From NCBI RefSeq assembly GCF_003967355.1, contig NZ_BIFH01000025.1, positions 186,001 through 250,000 of the forward strand: a stretch of 64,000 bases of DNA, given 5' to 3'. Below the pieces are notes generated by a model, which was given only the letters and a program-made list of their open reading frames with translations, was not told the DNA's origin and ran no database searches. How positions within the stretch are numbered: position 1 is the stretch's first letter; each line of letters begins with the position of its first letter. The stretch is from Embleya hyalina. GTDB lineage: Bacteria > Actinomycetota > Actinomycetes > Streptomycetales > Streptomycetaceae. A program made the position numbers and the translations under genes. This document shows, piece after piece, positions 55,788-64,000 of the stretch.

Positions 55788-57016
55788 CAGCAGGCGTCCT
55801 TGACGACGCGGCCGCCCTGGATCACCAGTGCCGCCTTGTCGGGTTCGCCGAACACCTCGGGGTGCTCCAGGGGGTCGCTCGCCCAAACGGTGAGGTCGGC
55901 GAGCTTGCCGACCTCGATGGTCCCCACCTTGTCGGCGATGCCCAGGATCCGGGCGTTGACGCGGGTGGCCGCCTCCAGCGCGAGCATCGGGCTCTCGATG
56001 TCCGAGCGCAGGGTCAACTCGCGGCCGCGGCCTCGTTGGTCGGCGCCGATGAGGTCGGAGCCCAGGCCGATCCTGACGCCGGCGGCCCGGGCGGCCCGCA
56101 GTCCGTCGATCTGGCCCTGGAGCACGGGGCCGACCCGGTCGGCGATCCCCGCAGGCAGGCCGGCCCGGGTGGGGTCCTCGAGAAGTGCGTGCATCGTCGC
56201 CAGTGTGGGCACCAGGTCCACTCCCTTCGCCGCCATCAGGCCGGCGGTCTCCTCGTCGATCTCGGAACCGTGTTCCACGCAGGTGACACCGGCGTGGATC
56301 GCGTTGCGGATGCCGGCGTTGTTGTGCGCGTGGACGGTGACGTACGTGGCGCGGGCCTTCGCCTCGGTCACGGCGACCGCGATCTCCTCGCTGGTGAACT
56401 GGGTGTCGCCGATCTTGTCGTGGGTCGACATCACACCGCCGGTCACGCACAGTTTGAGGAAGTCGGCGCCGCGGCGAAACGTCTCGCGGACGTTCCTGCG
56501 CATCTGTTCGGGCCCGTCGGACAGGAGCGATACCGACCGCAACCCGGGGATGTCGTGGTCGTACCAGTCCGCCGTCGGTTCCCACCGAGCGGCGAAGTGC
56601 CCGTGGCCGCCGGTCTGGCACTGGACCGGACCGCACTGCAGAATCCGCGGCCCGCGTACCTTTCCGCCCGACACCGCTCGGGCAAGCCCCGCGTCGATGC
56701 CCCCGGTGTCTCGTACCGTGGTGAAACCGGCGTCCAGGGTTCGGCCGCAGTTGTCGAACATGTCCGCCGCCAGTTCGGCGACCGACAACTCCCGGCGCAG
56801 GCTCGGGTCGATGTCACTGGACAGCCCGAGGTGGACGTGCGCGTCGATCAGCCCCGGCGTGATCGTCAGTCCCCGGGCGTCGAGCGTCCGCGCACCGGCG
56901 ATCGGCCTGCCCAGCGCCGTGATGCGGTCGCCCTCGACGTGGATCGCCGGCCCGTGGACGGGATCCGCGCCCGTGCCGTCGACGATCCGCGCTCCCACGA
57001 TCCAATAGTCAGACAC
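55787..57016 (-). CDS. metal-dependent amidohydrolase (prolidase-like)
   Basis: This 409-residue amidohydrolase-superfamily enzyme has the first metal motif HVHLG in PGLIDAHVHLGLSSD, a likely carboxylated Lys in DFLKLCVTGGVMS, metal His in YVTVHAHNNAGIR and CVEHGSEIDEET, and the catalytic Asp in RIGLGSDLIGAD. Close relatives in the superfamily cleave Xaa-Pro or Xaa-Arg dipeptides or N-acyl amino acids. It starts at GTG 57016, overlapping the stop of the S9 peptidase gene by eight bases, which implies coupled synthesis. Together the two would degrade a peptide to amino acids. Confidence 0.92.
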   Translation of the reverse strand: MSDYWIVGARIVDGTGADPVHGPAIHVEGDRITALGRPIAGARTLDARGLTITPGLIDAHVHLGLSSDIDPSLRRELSVAELAADMFDNCGRTLDAGFTTVRDTGGIDAGLARAVSGGKVRGPRILQCGPVQCQTGGHGHFAARWEPTADWYDHDIPGLRSVSLLSDGPEQMRRNVRETFRRGADFLKLCVTGGVMSTHDKIGDTQFTSEEIAVAVTEAKARATYVTVHAHNNAGIRNAIHAGVTCVEHGSEIDEETAGLMAAKGVDLVPTLATMHALLEDPTRAGLPAGIADRVGPVLQGQIDGLRAARAAGVRIGLGSDLIGADQRGRGRELTLRSDIESPMLALEAATRVNARILGIADKVGTIEVGKLADLTVWASDPLEHPEVFGEPDKAALVIQGGRVVKDAC

Positions 57017-59003
57017 TCGTCCGCTCCTTCTCCCGCTGCGTCGCGAGCGCGCCTTCGCCGGGCATGTAGCGCTCGAACCAGTCCAATACGCGGGTCATGA
57101 AGTCGATCTGCGCGGGGTAGGCCCGCACTCCGTGCCCCTCCTGCGGGTAGATCACCAGCACCGACGGCACCCCGTGTGCCCGAAGCGCGTGGTGGAACTC
57201 CTGTGCCTGGGTCGGCGGAGTGCAGTTGTCCAGGGCGCCGGCGACGTTCAGACACGGCGTGCGGGCCTGGCCGGCGTGCAGCACCGGGCTGCGCGTGTGC
57301 ACGCGGGATCCGGGCTGGGTCGGATCGGCGTCGAGGAACCGGTTGCCCCACGCGGCGATGTTGCTCGTGAAGCCCTGGCTGTACCAGTCGGTCACCGGGG
57401 AGATGGGCACGGCCGCCGCGAACCGCGGGTCCTGGGTGACCAGCCACGACGACATGTAGCCTCCGTAGCTCGCGCCGATCAGGCCGACCCTGGACCCGTC
57501 GACGATGCCGCGTTCGACGAGCGCGTCGATCCCGGACAGGTAGTCCAGGGTGTCGTCGCCGCCCATGTCGCCCACGACCAGGCCCGCGAAGGCCTGTCCG
57601 CGACCGCTGCTGCCGCGGGGGTTGGGGTTGAGCACCGCGTATCCGCGCGACACCAGCAGCGGCACCCACGGGTACTTCATCGACCACATGTCGCGGAACT
57701 GCCAGATCGGGCCGCCGTGGATGTTCACGACCAGGGGGAAGGGCCCCTCGCCCGCGGGCCTGCACAGGATGCCGTCGATCTCCAGTCCGTCGGGGGCGCT
57801 CCAGGTCACCGGTTCCGCGGTGCCGGCCACCGACCTCAGGTAGTCGGTGCCCTCGTGGGCGGTGGACGCGAGTACTCGGTCGCCGTCCTTTCCGGACAAC
57901 ACCAGTTGTTGCGGAAGCCGGTAGGACTCCTGGATCGTGCACACGCGGCCGTCGTCGGTGAACGCGCCGTCGGTGTGGAACGTGCTGCCACCACAGGCGT
58001 TGGCGGTGGCGAGCACCTCGGACACGCTGCCGTCGTCGATCCGGACGATGCCGGCCACCGAGTCCAACCGGCGCTGCCCCAGATAGCCGAGCCGCTCGTC
58101 GTCGATCCACTCGAGGCGGGTCACGTCGGTGCCGAGGGTGTCGATCCGACGCACCGCACCGGAGGCGCCGTCGATCAGGAGGAGGTCACCGGCGACCAGC
58201 CAGCGGTCGCTGCACACCGCCTCCGCCACCGCCACCCAGCGGCCGTTCGGCGAGCCGGTCGGCAGCCCGAGTTGAACCTTGCTGTCCAACACCTCGTTTA
58301 CCGCGCCGTCCAGGTCGATCAGGCTCAGGACCGCGCCGTACCAGGAGTCCTCCCAGGGAGCCTCGGAGGTGACGGCCGCGACACGACCGGGCCCGCACCA
58401 CCCGGCTTCCCAGCAGTTCAGGCCCTCGGCGGACAGACGTTCGAGCACACCGGTGGCGGGCGTGTACAGCCACAGGCTGCGCCAGGCCTCGTCGGCGACG
58501 TCATCGTCGACGCGCGGGAACCACGGCGGCGCGTCGTCGATGCCCCCGCGGTTGGTGCCCGATCCCTGTCCGCCGGAGAGTTCCGCGCCGAGACCGGCGA
58601 CGCCCAGCAGGATGCGCCGACCGTCCGGCGACCAGTGGAGGTATTCCACCGTTCCCGGGACCGCGGGCGCCGCCTCCGCCTCGCCCAGCCGATCCTCCGC
58701 CCACAGGTGCAACTGGTACACGCCCTTGTCCGCGCGGTCCGACAGGAACGCCAGCGTGCGCCCGTCGGGGGAGAACCGCCCCGACCGCGCCGAGGCACCG
58801 GGCGCCGACACCTGCCGGAATCGGCCGTCCTCCGCGGTGAAGAGGGCGGTTCGCGGCGCTCCCGCGAGCTTGTGCAGGACGTCCGCCGTCACCACCGTGC
58901 GGGTGCCGTCGCGCGTCACGTGCGGCTCCCGAAGGCTCGACGGCCGGCCGAAACCGGGCCGGTGCAGCGCACGCAGGTGCTCCAGAACCCTCTCGTACTG
59001 CAT
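57009..59003 (-). CDS. S9-family prolyl oligopeptidase-like peptidase
   Basis: The 664-residue S9 peptidase has an N-terminal beta-propeller (SGRFSPDGRTLAFLSDR, VEYLHWSPDGRRILLGVAG) and a C-terminal alpha/beta-hydrolase domain. Catalytic Ser512 is in VGLIGASYGGYMSSW, Asp in NVAGALDNCTPPTQ and His in YPQEGHGVRAYP. ATG 59003 with GGAG is preferred to a TTG eight codons upstream. It is the first gene of a tightly overlapping operon with an amidohydrolase and an alpha/beta-hydrolase and is divergent from a TetR gene. It is likely cytoplasmic, as no signal peptide is seen. Confidence 0.92.
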   Translation of the reverse strand: MQYERVLEHLRALHRPGFGRPSSLREPHVTRDGTRTVVTADVLHKLAGAPRTALFTAEDGRFRQVSAPGASARSGRFSPDGRTLAFLSDRADKGVYQLHLWAEDRLGEAEAAPAVPGTVEYLHWSPDGRRILLGVAGLGAELSGGQGSGTNRGGIDDAPPWFPRVDDDVADEAWRSLWLYTPATGVLERLSAEGLNCWEAGWCGPGRVAAVTSEAPWEDSWYGAVLSLIDLDGAVNEVLDSKVQLGLPTGSPNGRWVAVAEAVCSDRWLVAGDLLLIDGASGAVRRIDTLGTDVTRLEWIDDERLGYLGQRRLDSVAGIVRIDDGSVSEVLATANACGGSTFHTDGAFTDDGRVCTIQESYRLPQQLVLSGKDGDRVLASTAHEGTDYLRSVAGTAEPVTWSAPDGLEIDGILCRPAGEGPFPLVVNIHGGPIWQFRDMWSMKYPWVPLLVSRGYAVLNPNPRGSSGRGQAFAGLVVGDMGGDDTLDYLSGIDALVERGIVDGSRVGLIGASYGGYMSSWLVTQDPRFAAAVPISPVTDWYSQGFTSNIAAWGNRFLDADPTQPGSRVHTRSPVLHAGQARTPCLNVAGALDNCTPPTQAQEFHHALRAHGVPSVLVIYPQEGHGVRAYPAQIDFMTRVLDWFERYMPGEGALATQREKERTSV

Positions 59004-59176
59004 GGAGGCGCTCCGCTCTTCCAACAATGGCTTTTCCCTTCACATGATGTCCACGCCGCCGGTCTCCCCGGCCACCTCGATGAGAAGGGGCGGTACTCGG
59101 CGACACAGGGCGCGTTGTCGCCCATGGCCCGACCGGAGGTCGGACGATCGCCGTCTCGGCCTCTCGGCGTTTCGCG

Positions 59177-59205
59177 TTGACATTTGCTACCGTACATGTA
59201 CGGTA
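59177..59205 (+). promoter_or_regulatory. TetR promoter with 18-bp perfect palindromic operator
   Basis: TTGACA (59177-59182) is followed after 16 bp by TACGGT (59199-59204). The perfect palindrome TACCGTACATGTACGGTA (59188-59205) fills the spacer and -10 region, so a bound repressor would block polymerase. It lies between the S9 operon and the TetR gene. Confidence 0.8.
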
Positions 59206-59260
59206 CTCGTACGGCTAGCGGCCTCGAGGGGTCGACGGGGCAAACCTCAGGAGCGACACC

Positions 59261-59929
59261 ATGGACGACAGCCCTTCGAAACGCACCGCTCCGCGCAAAC
59301 GCGCCCCTCGCGGAAGCCTCGACCGAGCGCGGGTGGTCGCGGCCGCGACGGCGATCATGGACTCGGAAGGCATCGACGCGATCACGATGCGGCGCATCGC
59401 CGACGACCTCGACGTGCGCCCGATGTCGCTGTACACCCACTTCCGCAGCAAGGACGAAGTCCTCGCCGCGGTATACGACAACGCGATCGCCGCGGTACGG
59501 GTCCCGGCGGTGGAGGAGGGCCTCGACGGCATCCGCACGCTGCTGCGGTCGTATTTCCGGCTGATGGTCGAGCACGCCGAAGTCGCCCGCATCCATCTCG
59601 CCGTCAACGCCTCCGGCCCCAGCGATCTACGGATCAGCGAGACGCTCTACGCCGTCCTGCTGACCCACGGCATGGGCGTCCGCGACGCGGTGGGAATGGT
59701 GGCGACCCTGATCCGCTTCACGATCGGCGCCGCCACCTTGTATCCGACGCGCAAGCCGTCGGACGAGGACCCGGGCGCGTGGTCGAAGGAGCAGCGGAGC
59801 CTGCAGGCCCTCCCCGCCGAGGAGTATCCGACGCTGCACGCCTTGGGGCTGGGACTTCCCGCCTTCACCCAGGAGGAACTCTTCGAGCACGGGCTCGATC
59901 TCATCCTTCGACAGATTCCGCCCCGGTAG
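59261..59929 (+). CDS. TetR-family regulator (TetR_C_1-like)
   Basis: The 222-residue regulator starts MDDSPSKRTAPRKRAPRGSL. The helix-turn-helix (ITMRRIADDLDVRPMSLYTH) spans about residues 41-60, and the effector domain (LLRSYFRLMVEHAEVARIHL) ends in the tail LFEHGLDLILRQIPPR. It resembles the TetR_C_1 group that includes classical tetracycline repressors, although the ligand cannot be predicted. A perfect 18-bp palindrome lies in its promoter, shared with the divergent S9 operon. The S9B peptidase and MFS genes downstream may also belong to its regulon. Confidence 0.9.
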   Translation: MDDSPSKRTAPRKRAPRGSLDRARVVAAATAIMDSEGIDAITMRRIADDLDVRPMSLYTHFRSKDEVLAAVYDNAIAAVRVPAVEEGLDGIRTLLRSYFRLMVEHAEVARIHLAVNASGPSDLRISETLYAVLLTHGMGVRDAVGMVATLIRFTIGAATLYPTRKPSDEDPGAWSKEQRSLQALPAEEYPTLHALGLGLPAFTQEELFEHGLDLILRQIPPR

Positions 59930-59991
59930 GCGGATCCGGCGAAGTCTCCCTGGGCTTTCATCACAACGAACTGCCTGAAAAGGGGTGCATC

Positions 59992-62295
59992 GTGACCACA
60001 CTCACGACCGCCGACTACCGCCGCGCCGAGCAACTGCTTCCACACAACGCGGCGCGCCTGGTTCCGGGCGCGAGGATCCGCCCGAACCGGGAGGACGGCA
60101 CCGACCGTTTCTGGTACCGCGTCGACACCGCACAGGGCCGCCGGTTCGTCCTGGTCGACCCCGCCGCCGGCGATCGCGGGGCGGCGTTCGATCACGACCG
60201 GCTGGCCGCCGCCCTGTCGGCGGCGTCCGGCACGGCGGTGGAAGGCGCACATCTCCCGTTCACCTCGATCGGCCGCAGCGGCGACACCGTCGAGTTCACC
60301 GCGTTCGACGCCCGATGGCGGTACGTACCCGACGACGACCGGTGCACCCGGATCGACGACCCCGGGCACAACGCCATCCACGAACAGCCCTCACCCGACG
60401 GGGCGTGGGTCGCGTTCGTGCGCGACCACGACATCTGGGTGCGCTCGGCCGACCGCACCGAGGAGTTCGCCCTCACCCACGACGGCGAAGAGTACTTCGA
60501 CTACGGTTCGAACCTCGACGTGGCACTGTCGCGGATCATGCTGCGCAACGCGGGCGTCACCGCGCCCCCGATGCTGGCCTGGTCACCCGACTCGCGCCGA
60601 CTGGTCACCCACCGGATCGACCAACGGCACCTGCGCGAACAGGTGTTGGTCGAGTCGACCCCCCGCGACGGCGGGCCGCCGGTGGCGCACTCCTTCCGCT
60701 ACGCCATGCCGCAGGACGAACAGCACGCCCGCATGCACTTCGTCGTGCTGGACGTGGCGCGCCGTTCGGCGGTGTGGGAGGCGACCGGCCCGTCGCACAT
60801 CGGCCACCTGTCCCCGTTCGCGCGCGGCTGGGTCTGGTGGTCCCCCGACGGCGCCTCCCTGTATTTCCTGCGACAGCCCCGCTACTCCCGCTCGCTCGGG
60901 CTGTACCGCCTCGATCCCGACACCGGCGCCGTCGACCTCCTCGTGGACGAGCACGGCACCACCCGCGTGGAACCCGCACAACTGATCTTCGACCGACCGA
61001 TGGTCCGAGTGCTGAGCACCGGTGAGGTCCTGTGGTACTCCCAGCGCGACGGCTGGGGACACCTGTACCTCTACCCCGCACCACCGCGGCCGCCGGACCC
61101 CGCCTCGACCGACGAGCCGGCGCCGACCCGGATCACGTCGGGGGCGTGGGCGGTCCGCGGCATCCTGCACGTCGACGAGGACAACCGCACCGTCCTGTTC
61201 CTCGCCTCCGGGCTGGTACCCGGTGAGCCCTACGCCCGGCAACTGTGCACCGTCGGACTCGACGGCACCGGATTCGTCAATCACAGCGACGACGCGTTCG
61301 ATCACGAGGTCGTCGTCGCCGTGTCCGGCGCCTGGTTCCTCGACACGGCCTCCACCGTGGACACACCGCCGAGGACCGTCGTGTGCGATGTCGCCGGCGC
61401 GACCGTGCTCGAACTCGAGCGACCCGACACCGCGTTGCTGGTCGGCGCGGGCTGGACGCCACCGGAGCGGTTCAGCGCCAAGGCCGCCGACGGGGTCACC
61501 GACATCCACGGCACCCTCTGGCGCCCACACGGATTCGATCCGTCCCGGCGGTATCCGCTGGTCGATTCGGCCTACCCCGGCCCTCAGGTCATGCGCACCA
61601 CCGCGGGCTTCGCCAACCCCCACTTCGTGTCCCCGGAAACGCTCGCCGCCCTGGGATTCGCCGTCGTCACGGTGGACGGACGCGGCACCCCCGGCCGCAG
61701 CAAGGCATTCCACGACGCCTCCTACGGCAACCTCGGCAACGCCGGCTTCCTCGAGGACCACGTCGCCGCGATCCACCAACTGGTCGACCGCCACCCCTGG
61801 ATCGACCTCGACCGGGTAGGCATCGCCGGCGCGTCCGGCGGCGGCTTCGCCACCGTCCGGGCGATGCTCACCCACCCCGACCTGTACAAGGTCGGTGTCG
61901 CACTGTGCGGCAACCACGACATCCGCCACTACCTGGCCCTGTGGGCCGACACCTACCTCGGCGAAGGCACCCCGGAGCAATGGGCCGACGCCGCCAATCC
62001 GGGCCTGGCCGCCAACCTGTCCGGGAAGCTGCTGCTCGTCCACGGCGAACTCGACGACAACGTCCTGCCCTATCAGACCCTCAACCTCGTCGACGCCCTG
62101 ATCGACGCCGACAAGGACTTCGACCTGCTCGTCGTCCCCGGCGTCGAACACATCTTCATGGGCCGCGAGCACTACGTCACGCGCCGGATGTGGGACCACC
62201 TCGTCCGACACCTGCTCGGGACGCAACCACCCTCGGGATACGCGCTGCGGCCCTTCCCCGCCGGCGCCGAACACCTCGCCGAACTGCTCGGATAG
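59992..62295 (+). CDS. S9B dipeptidyl peptidase IV-family protein
   Basis: The 767-residue DPP IV-type peptidase has an N-terminal propeller (EQPSPDGAWVAFVRDHDIWV, later MLAWSPDSRRLVTHRIDQRH) with the acidic pair EEYFDYGSN, possibly the substrate amino-terminus anchor. In the C-terminal hydrolase domain Ser615 lies in GIAGASGGGFATV, Asp688-Asp689 in HGELDDNVLP and His720 in PGVEHIFMG. Such enzymes remove N-terminal Xaa-Pro dipeptides. GTG 59992 follows AAAAGGGG. It lies 62 bp after the TetR gene, probably in the same transcript. No signal peptide is seen, so it is likely intracellular. Confidence 0.92.
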   Translation: MTTLTTADYRRAEQLLPHNAARLVPGARIRPNREDGTDRFWYRVDTAQGRRFVLVDPAAGDRGAAFDHDRLAAALSAASGTAVEGAHLPFTSIGRSGDTVEFTAFDARWRYVPDDDRCTRIDDPGHNAIHEQPSPDGAWVAFVRDHDIWVRSADRTEEFALTHDGEEYFDYGSNLDVALSRIMLRNAGVTAPPMLAWSPDSRRLVTHRIDQRHLREQVLVESTPRDGGPPVAHSFRYAMPQDEQHARMHFVVLDVARRSAVWEATGPSHIGHLSPFARGWVWWSPDGASLYFLRQPRYSRSLGLYRLDPDTGAVDLLVDEHGTTRVEPAQLIFDRPMVRVLSTGEVLWYSQRDGWGHLYLYPAPPRPPDPASTDEPAPTRITSGAWAVRGILHVDEDNRTVLFLASGLVPGEPYARQLCTVGLDGTGFVNHSDDAFDHEVVVAVSGAWFLDTASTVDTPPRTVVCDVAGATVLELERPDTALLVGAGWTPPERFSAKAADGVTDIHGTLWRPHGFDPSRRYPLVDSAYPGPQVMRTTAGFANPHFVSPETLAALGFAVVTVDGRGTPGRSKAFHDASYGNLGNAGFLEDHVAAIHQLVDRHPWIDLDRVGIAGASGGGFATVRAMLTHPDLYKVGVALCGNHDIRHYLALWADTYLGEGTPEQWADAANPGLAANLSGKLLLVHGELDDNVLPYQTLNLVDALIDADKDFDLLVVPGVEHIFMGREHYVTRRMWDHLVRHLLGTQPPSGYALRPFPAGAEHLAELLG

Positions 62296-62537
62296 GCCCA
62301 CTCGCGAATCCCCGGACTCGGGATCGGAAGTCGGCCCCTCCCGTACGGGAGCCGAGCCGCACCGTCGCCTCGACCACCCGCACCGGCTCGATCATCGAGC
62401 CGGTCTCCGGGCACCCCATCCGCGACCGGACGTACTCGTCCGACGACAGCGGCCGAACGCCTCCCACCACGAGCGGCATCCGCCACGCACGCCACCACCC
62501 CGACCACCCGCCGTGATCCCCGATCAGGAGAATCGTC

Positions 62538-63947
62538 ATGACCGCCGAAGTCAGATCCATCCGCACGGCAAGACCGGGCGCTACGCCCTTCATCCTCACC
62601 GTGGTGCTCTCCGTCTACACCGCGCTGGAGGCAATGCTGATCCCGGCACTGCCGCAAATCCGGGCAGATCTCGACGCCTCGCCCCAGGCGGTCACCTGGG
62701 CCTTCACCGGCCTGCTGCTCGTCGGCGCCGTCGCGACCCCGGTGATCGGCCGCCTGTGCGACGTCGCCGACAAACGCCGGGTCCTCATCGCCGTCGTCGC
62801 CGTCGTGCTCGTCGGCATCGTCGTGTCCGCGACGGCGAACTCGGTGGGGCAACTGATCGCGGGTCAGATGATCCAGGGCGTCGGAGCCGGACTGCAACCC
62901 CTCGCCATCGGCCTGCTCAACGACACCCAGCCCGCGAACCGACTCAAGCCCGCCATCGGCCTGATCGTCGGCTCGACGGCACTGGCCGCCGCGTTCGGCC
63001 TCCTGGCCTCCGGCTGGATCATCAGCGCCCTGTCGTTCACCTGGCTGTTCTGGATCCCGCTGACCGTCATGTTCATCGCACTCGTCGTCGTCTGTCAGAT
63101 CGTGCCCGACTGCCCGGCCGCGGGCAGCGGATCGATCGACTGGCTCGGCGCCGTCCTCCTGGGCTCCGGACTGGTCGCCCTGCTGCTGGGCCTGACGGTC
63201 GCACCCGAACACGGCTGGACCTCGGCGCCGTTCCTCATCCGTGTCGCGATCGCGGCCGTCCTGCTCCCCCTGTTCGTGGCCCGCGAACTCCGCACGACAC
63301 ACCCGTTGATCGACCTGCGCGGACTCCGGAACCGACCGGTCGTCCTGACCTGCGTGGTGGCCTTCGTCGTCGGGTTCGGCACATTCGCCCTGTACGTCGT
63401 GGTACCCAGCCTGGCCAGCCTCCCCAAGAGCACCGGATACGGACTCGGAGCCGACACCGCCACCGTCGGGCTGCTGCTCCTGCCCCTCGGGGTGTTCGCC
63501 CTGGCGAGTTCTCCGCTCACCCCCCACGCGGAGCGTATCCTCGGCACCCGCGGCGTGATGGCCCTGAGCACCGCGCTCATCGTCGGCTCCAGCCTGCTGC
63601 TGCTCCTCGCCGACGGCAAGGCCGTGGCCCTCTACCTCTCCAGTGCCGTCTGCGGCATCGGGATCGGCCTCAGCACGACCCAGTCGATGAACATCGTGGT
63701 CAGCGTCGTCCCCGCCGACCGCACCGCGAGCGTGGCCGGCACCGCGTTCGTCCTGCGCAGCGTCGGCGCCACCCTCGGTGGCCAGATCGGCGCCAGTGTG
63801 CTCGCCTCCGATCCCGTTCCCGGCACACCGATACCGAGCTGGGACGCCTACACGACCACCTTCGTGATCAGCGCGGCGGTCGGCATGATCGCCCTCGTCC
63901 TCAGCGTCGCACTGCCCCGGCGTCTCCCGACCCCGGTGCCGGCATGA
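62538..63947 (+). CDS. MFS transporter (DHA2-type drug/proton antiporter)
   Basis: The 469-residue transporter has about 14 predicted helices. Family motifs include GRLCDVADKRRVLIAV (loop 2-3 motif A region), GQMIQGVGAGLQPLAIGLLN and the antiporter-type GSTALAAAFGLLASGWIIS (motif C-like). It most likely exports a small molecule with proton exchange. ATG 62538 follows AGGAGAA. It lies 240 bp downstream of the S9B peptidase gene on the same strand and may provide efflux or self-protection linked to the peptide-degrading locus, or may be independent. Confidence 0.9.
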   Translation: MTAEVRSIRTARPGATPFILTVVLSVYTALEAMLIPALPQIRADLDASPQAVTWAFTGLLLVGAVATPVIGRLCDVADKRRVLIAVVAVVLVGIVVSATANSVGQLIAGQMIQGVGAGLQPLAIGLLNDTQPANRLKPAIGLIVGSTALAAAFGLLASGWIISALSFTWLFWIPLTVMFIALVVVCQIVPDCPAAGSGSIDWLGAVLLGSGLVALLLGLTVAPEHGWTSAPFLIRVAIAAVLLPLFVARELRTTHPLIDLRGLRNRPVVLTCVVAFVVGFGTFALYVVVPSLASLPKSTGYGLGADTATVGLLLLPLGVFALASSPLTPHAERILGTRGVMALSTALIVGSSLLLLLADGKAVALYLSSAVCGIGIGLSTTQSMNIVVSVVPADRTASVAGTAFVLRSVGATLGGQIGASVLASDPVPGTPIPSWDAYTTTFVISAAVGMIALVLSVALPRRLPTPVPA

Positions 63948-64000
63948 CCCCGGGATTCGTCACCCGACGACCGGCGGCACCGGCTCCCGGCCTCCCGGCG

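Noticed and set aside
58279-59991. N-terminal extension of the DPP IV-family frame back to 58279
   Set aside because: The extension runs antisense to the S9 peptidase gene and through the TetR gene. The GTG at 59992 has AAAAGGGG and the protein fold starts there.

Overview
The window is very GC-rich actinomycete DNA, with GTG and TTG starts, GGAGG-type ribosome binding sites, many TetR/MarR/PucR regulators and many secreted or lipid-anchored proteins. It looks like Streptomyces or a close relative such as Embleya or Yinghuangia. No core housekeeping gene is present. Single metabolic genes, small operons with their own regulators and about ten decaying genes alternate, which suggests accessory chromosome-arm territory.

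Region by region. 0-8 kb: a membrane protein, an NAD(P)-binding protein, a broken nitroreductase, an IS5-type remnant, a secreted glycine-rich/SpaA-like protein, decayed FtsX-permease and histidine-kinase fragments, and two lipoproteins. 8-16 kb: an alpha/beta-hydrolase lacking its serine, a carboxylesterase divergent from a TetR gene, a hydrolase pseudogene, a TetR/NAD(P)-binding pair around a long palindrome, and an AraC regulator before an aldo/keto reductase. 16-26 kb: a secreted lysozyme-fold protein, a frameshifted gene, a lipoprotein, hypothetical genes and an FUSC-like membrane protein. 26-29 kb: an MBL hydrolase-carboxylesterase-RidA operon. 29-33 kb: a CsoR-family sensor, an MMPL transporter, DUF302 and DUF2892 genes, with G/C-tract palindromes at three promoters. 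33-34 kb: an integrase remnant and a toxin-antitoxin-like pair. 34-40 kb: a serine hydrolase, SRPBCC and aldo/keto reductase genes, a dead MarR gene, an LtrA-like protein and a small secreted protein behind a strong palindrome. 41-44 kb: a TetR gene and a membrane-protein gene sharing an operator sequence around a broken acylase, then a HypF remnant.

The most interesting locus is 44.5-47.0 kb. A 95-residue precursor peptide, an ATP-grasp ligase and a methyltransferase related to protein-isoaspartate methyltransferase overlap as one translationally coupled operon. This is the architecture of an aspartimidylated graspetide (omega-ester RiPP) cluster of the fuscimiditide type. A phytanoyl-CoA-dioxygenase-family gene lies tail to tail with it.

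48-64 kb: a secreted tripeptidyl-peptidase-like hydrolase; an amino-acid oxidation cluster (PucR regulator, ornithine-cyclodeaminase-family protein, FAD oxidase, small TTG-start protein); and a peptide-degradation locus (S9 peptidase, amidohydrolase and alpha/beta-hydrolase overlapping in one operon, divergent from a TetR gene, an S9B peptidase and an MFS exporter) with an 18-bp palindrome in the divergent promoter.

Functions were assigned by reading motifs and by remembered family resemblance. No database search was possible.
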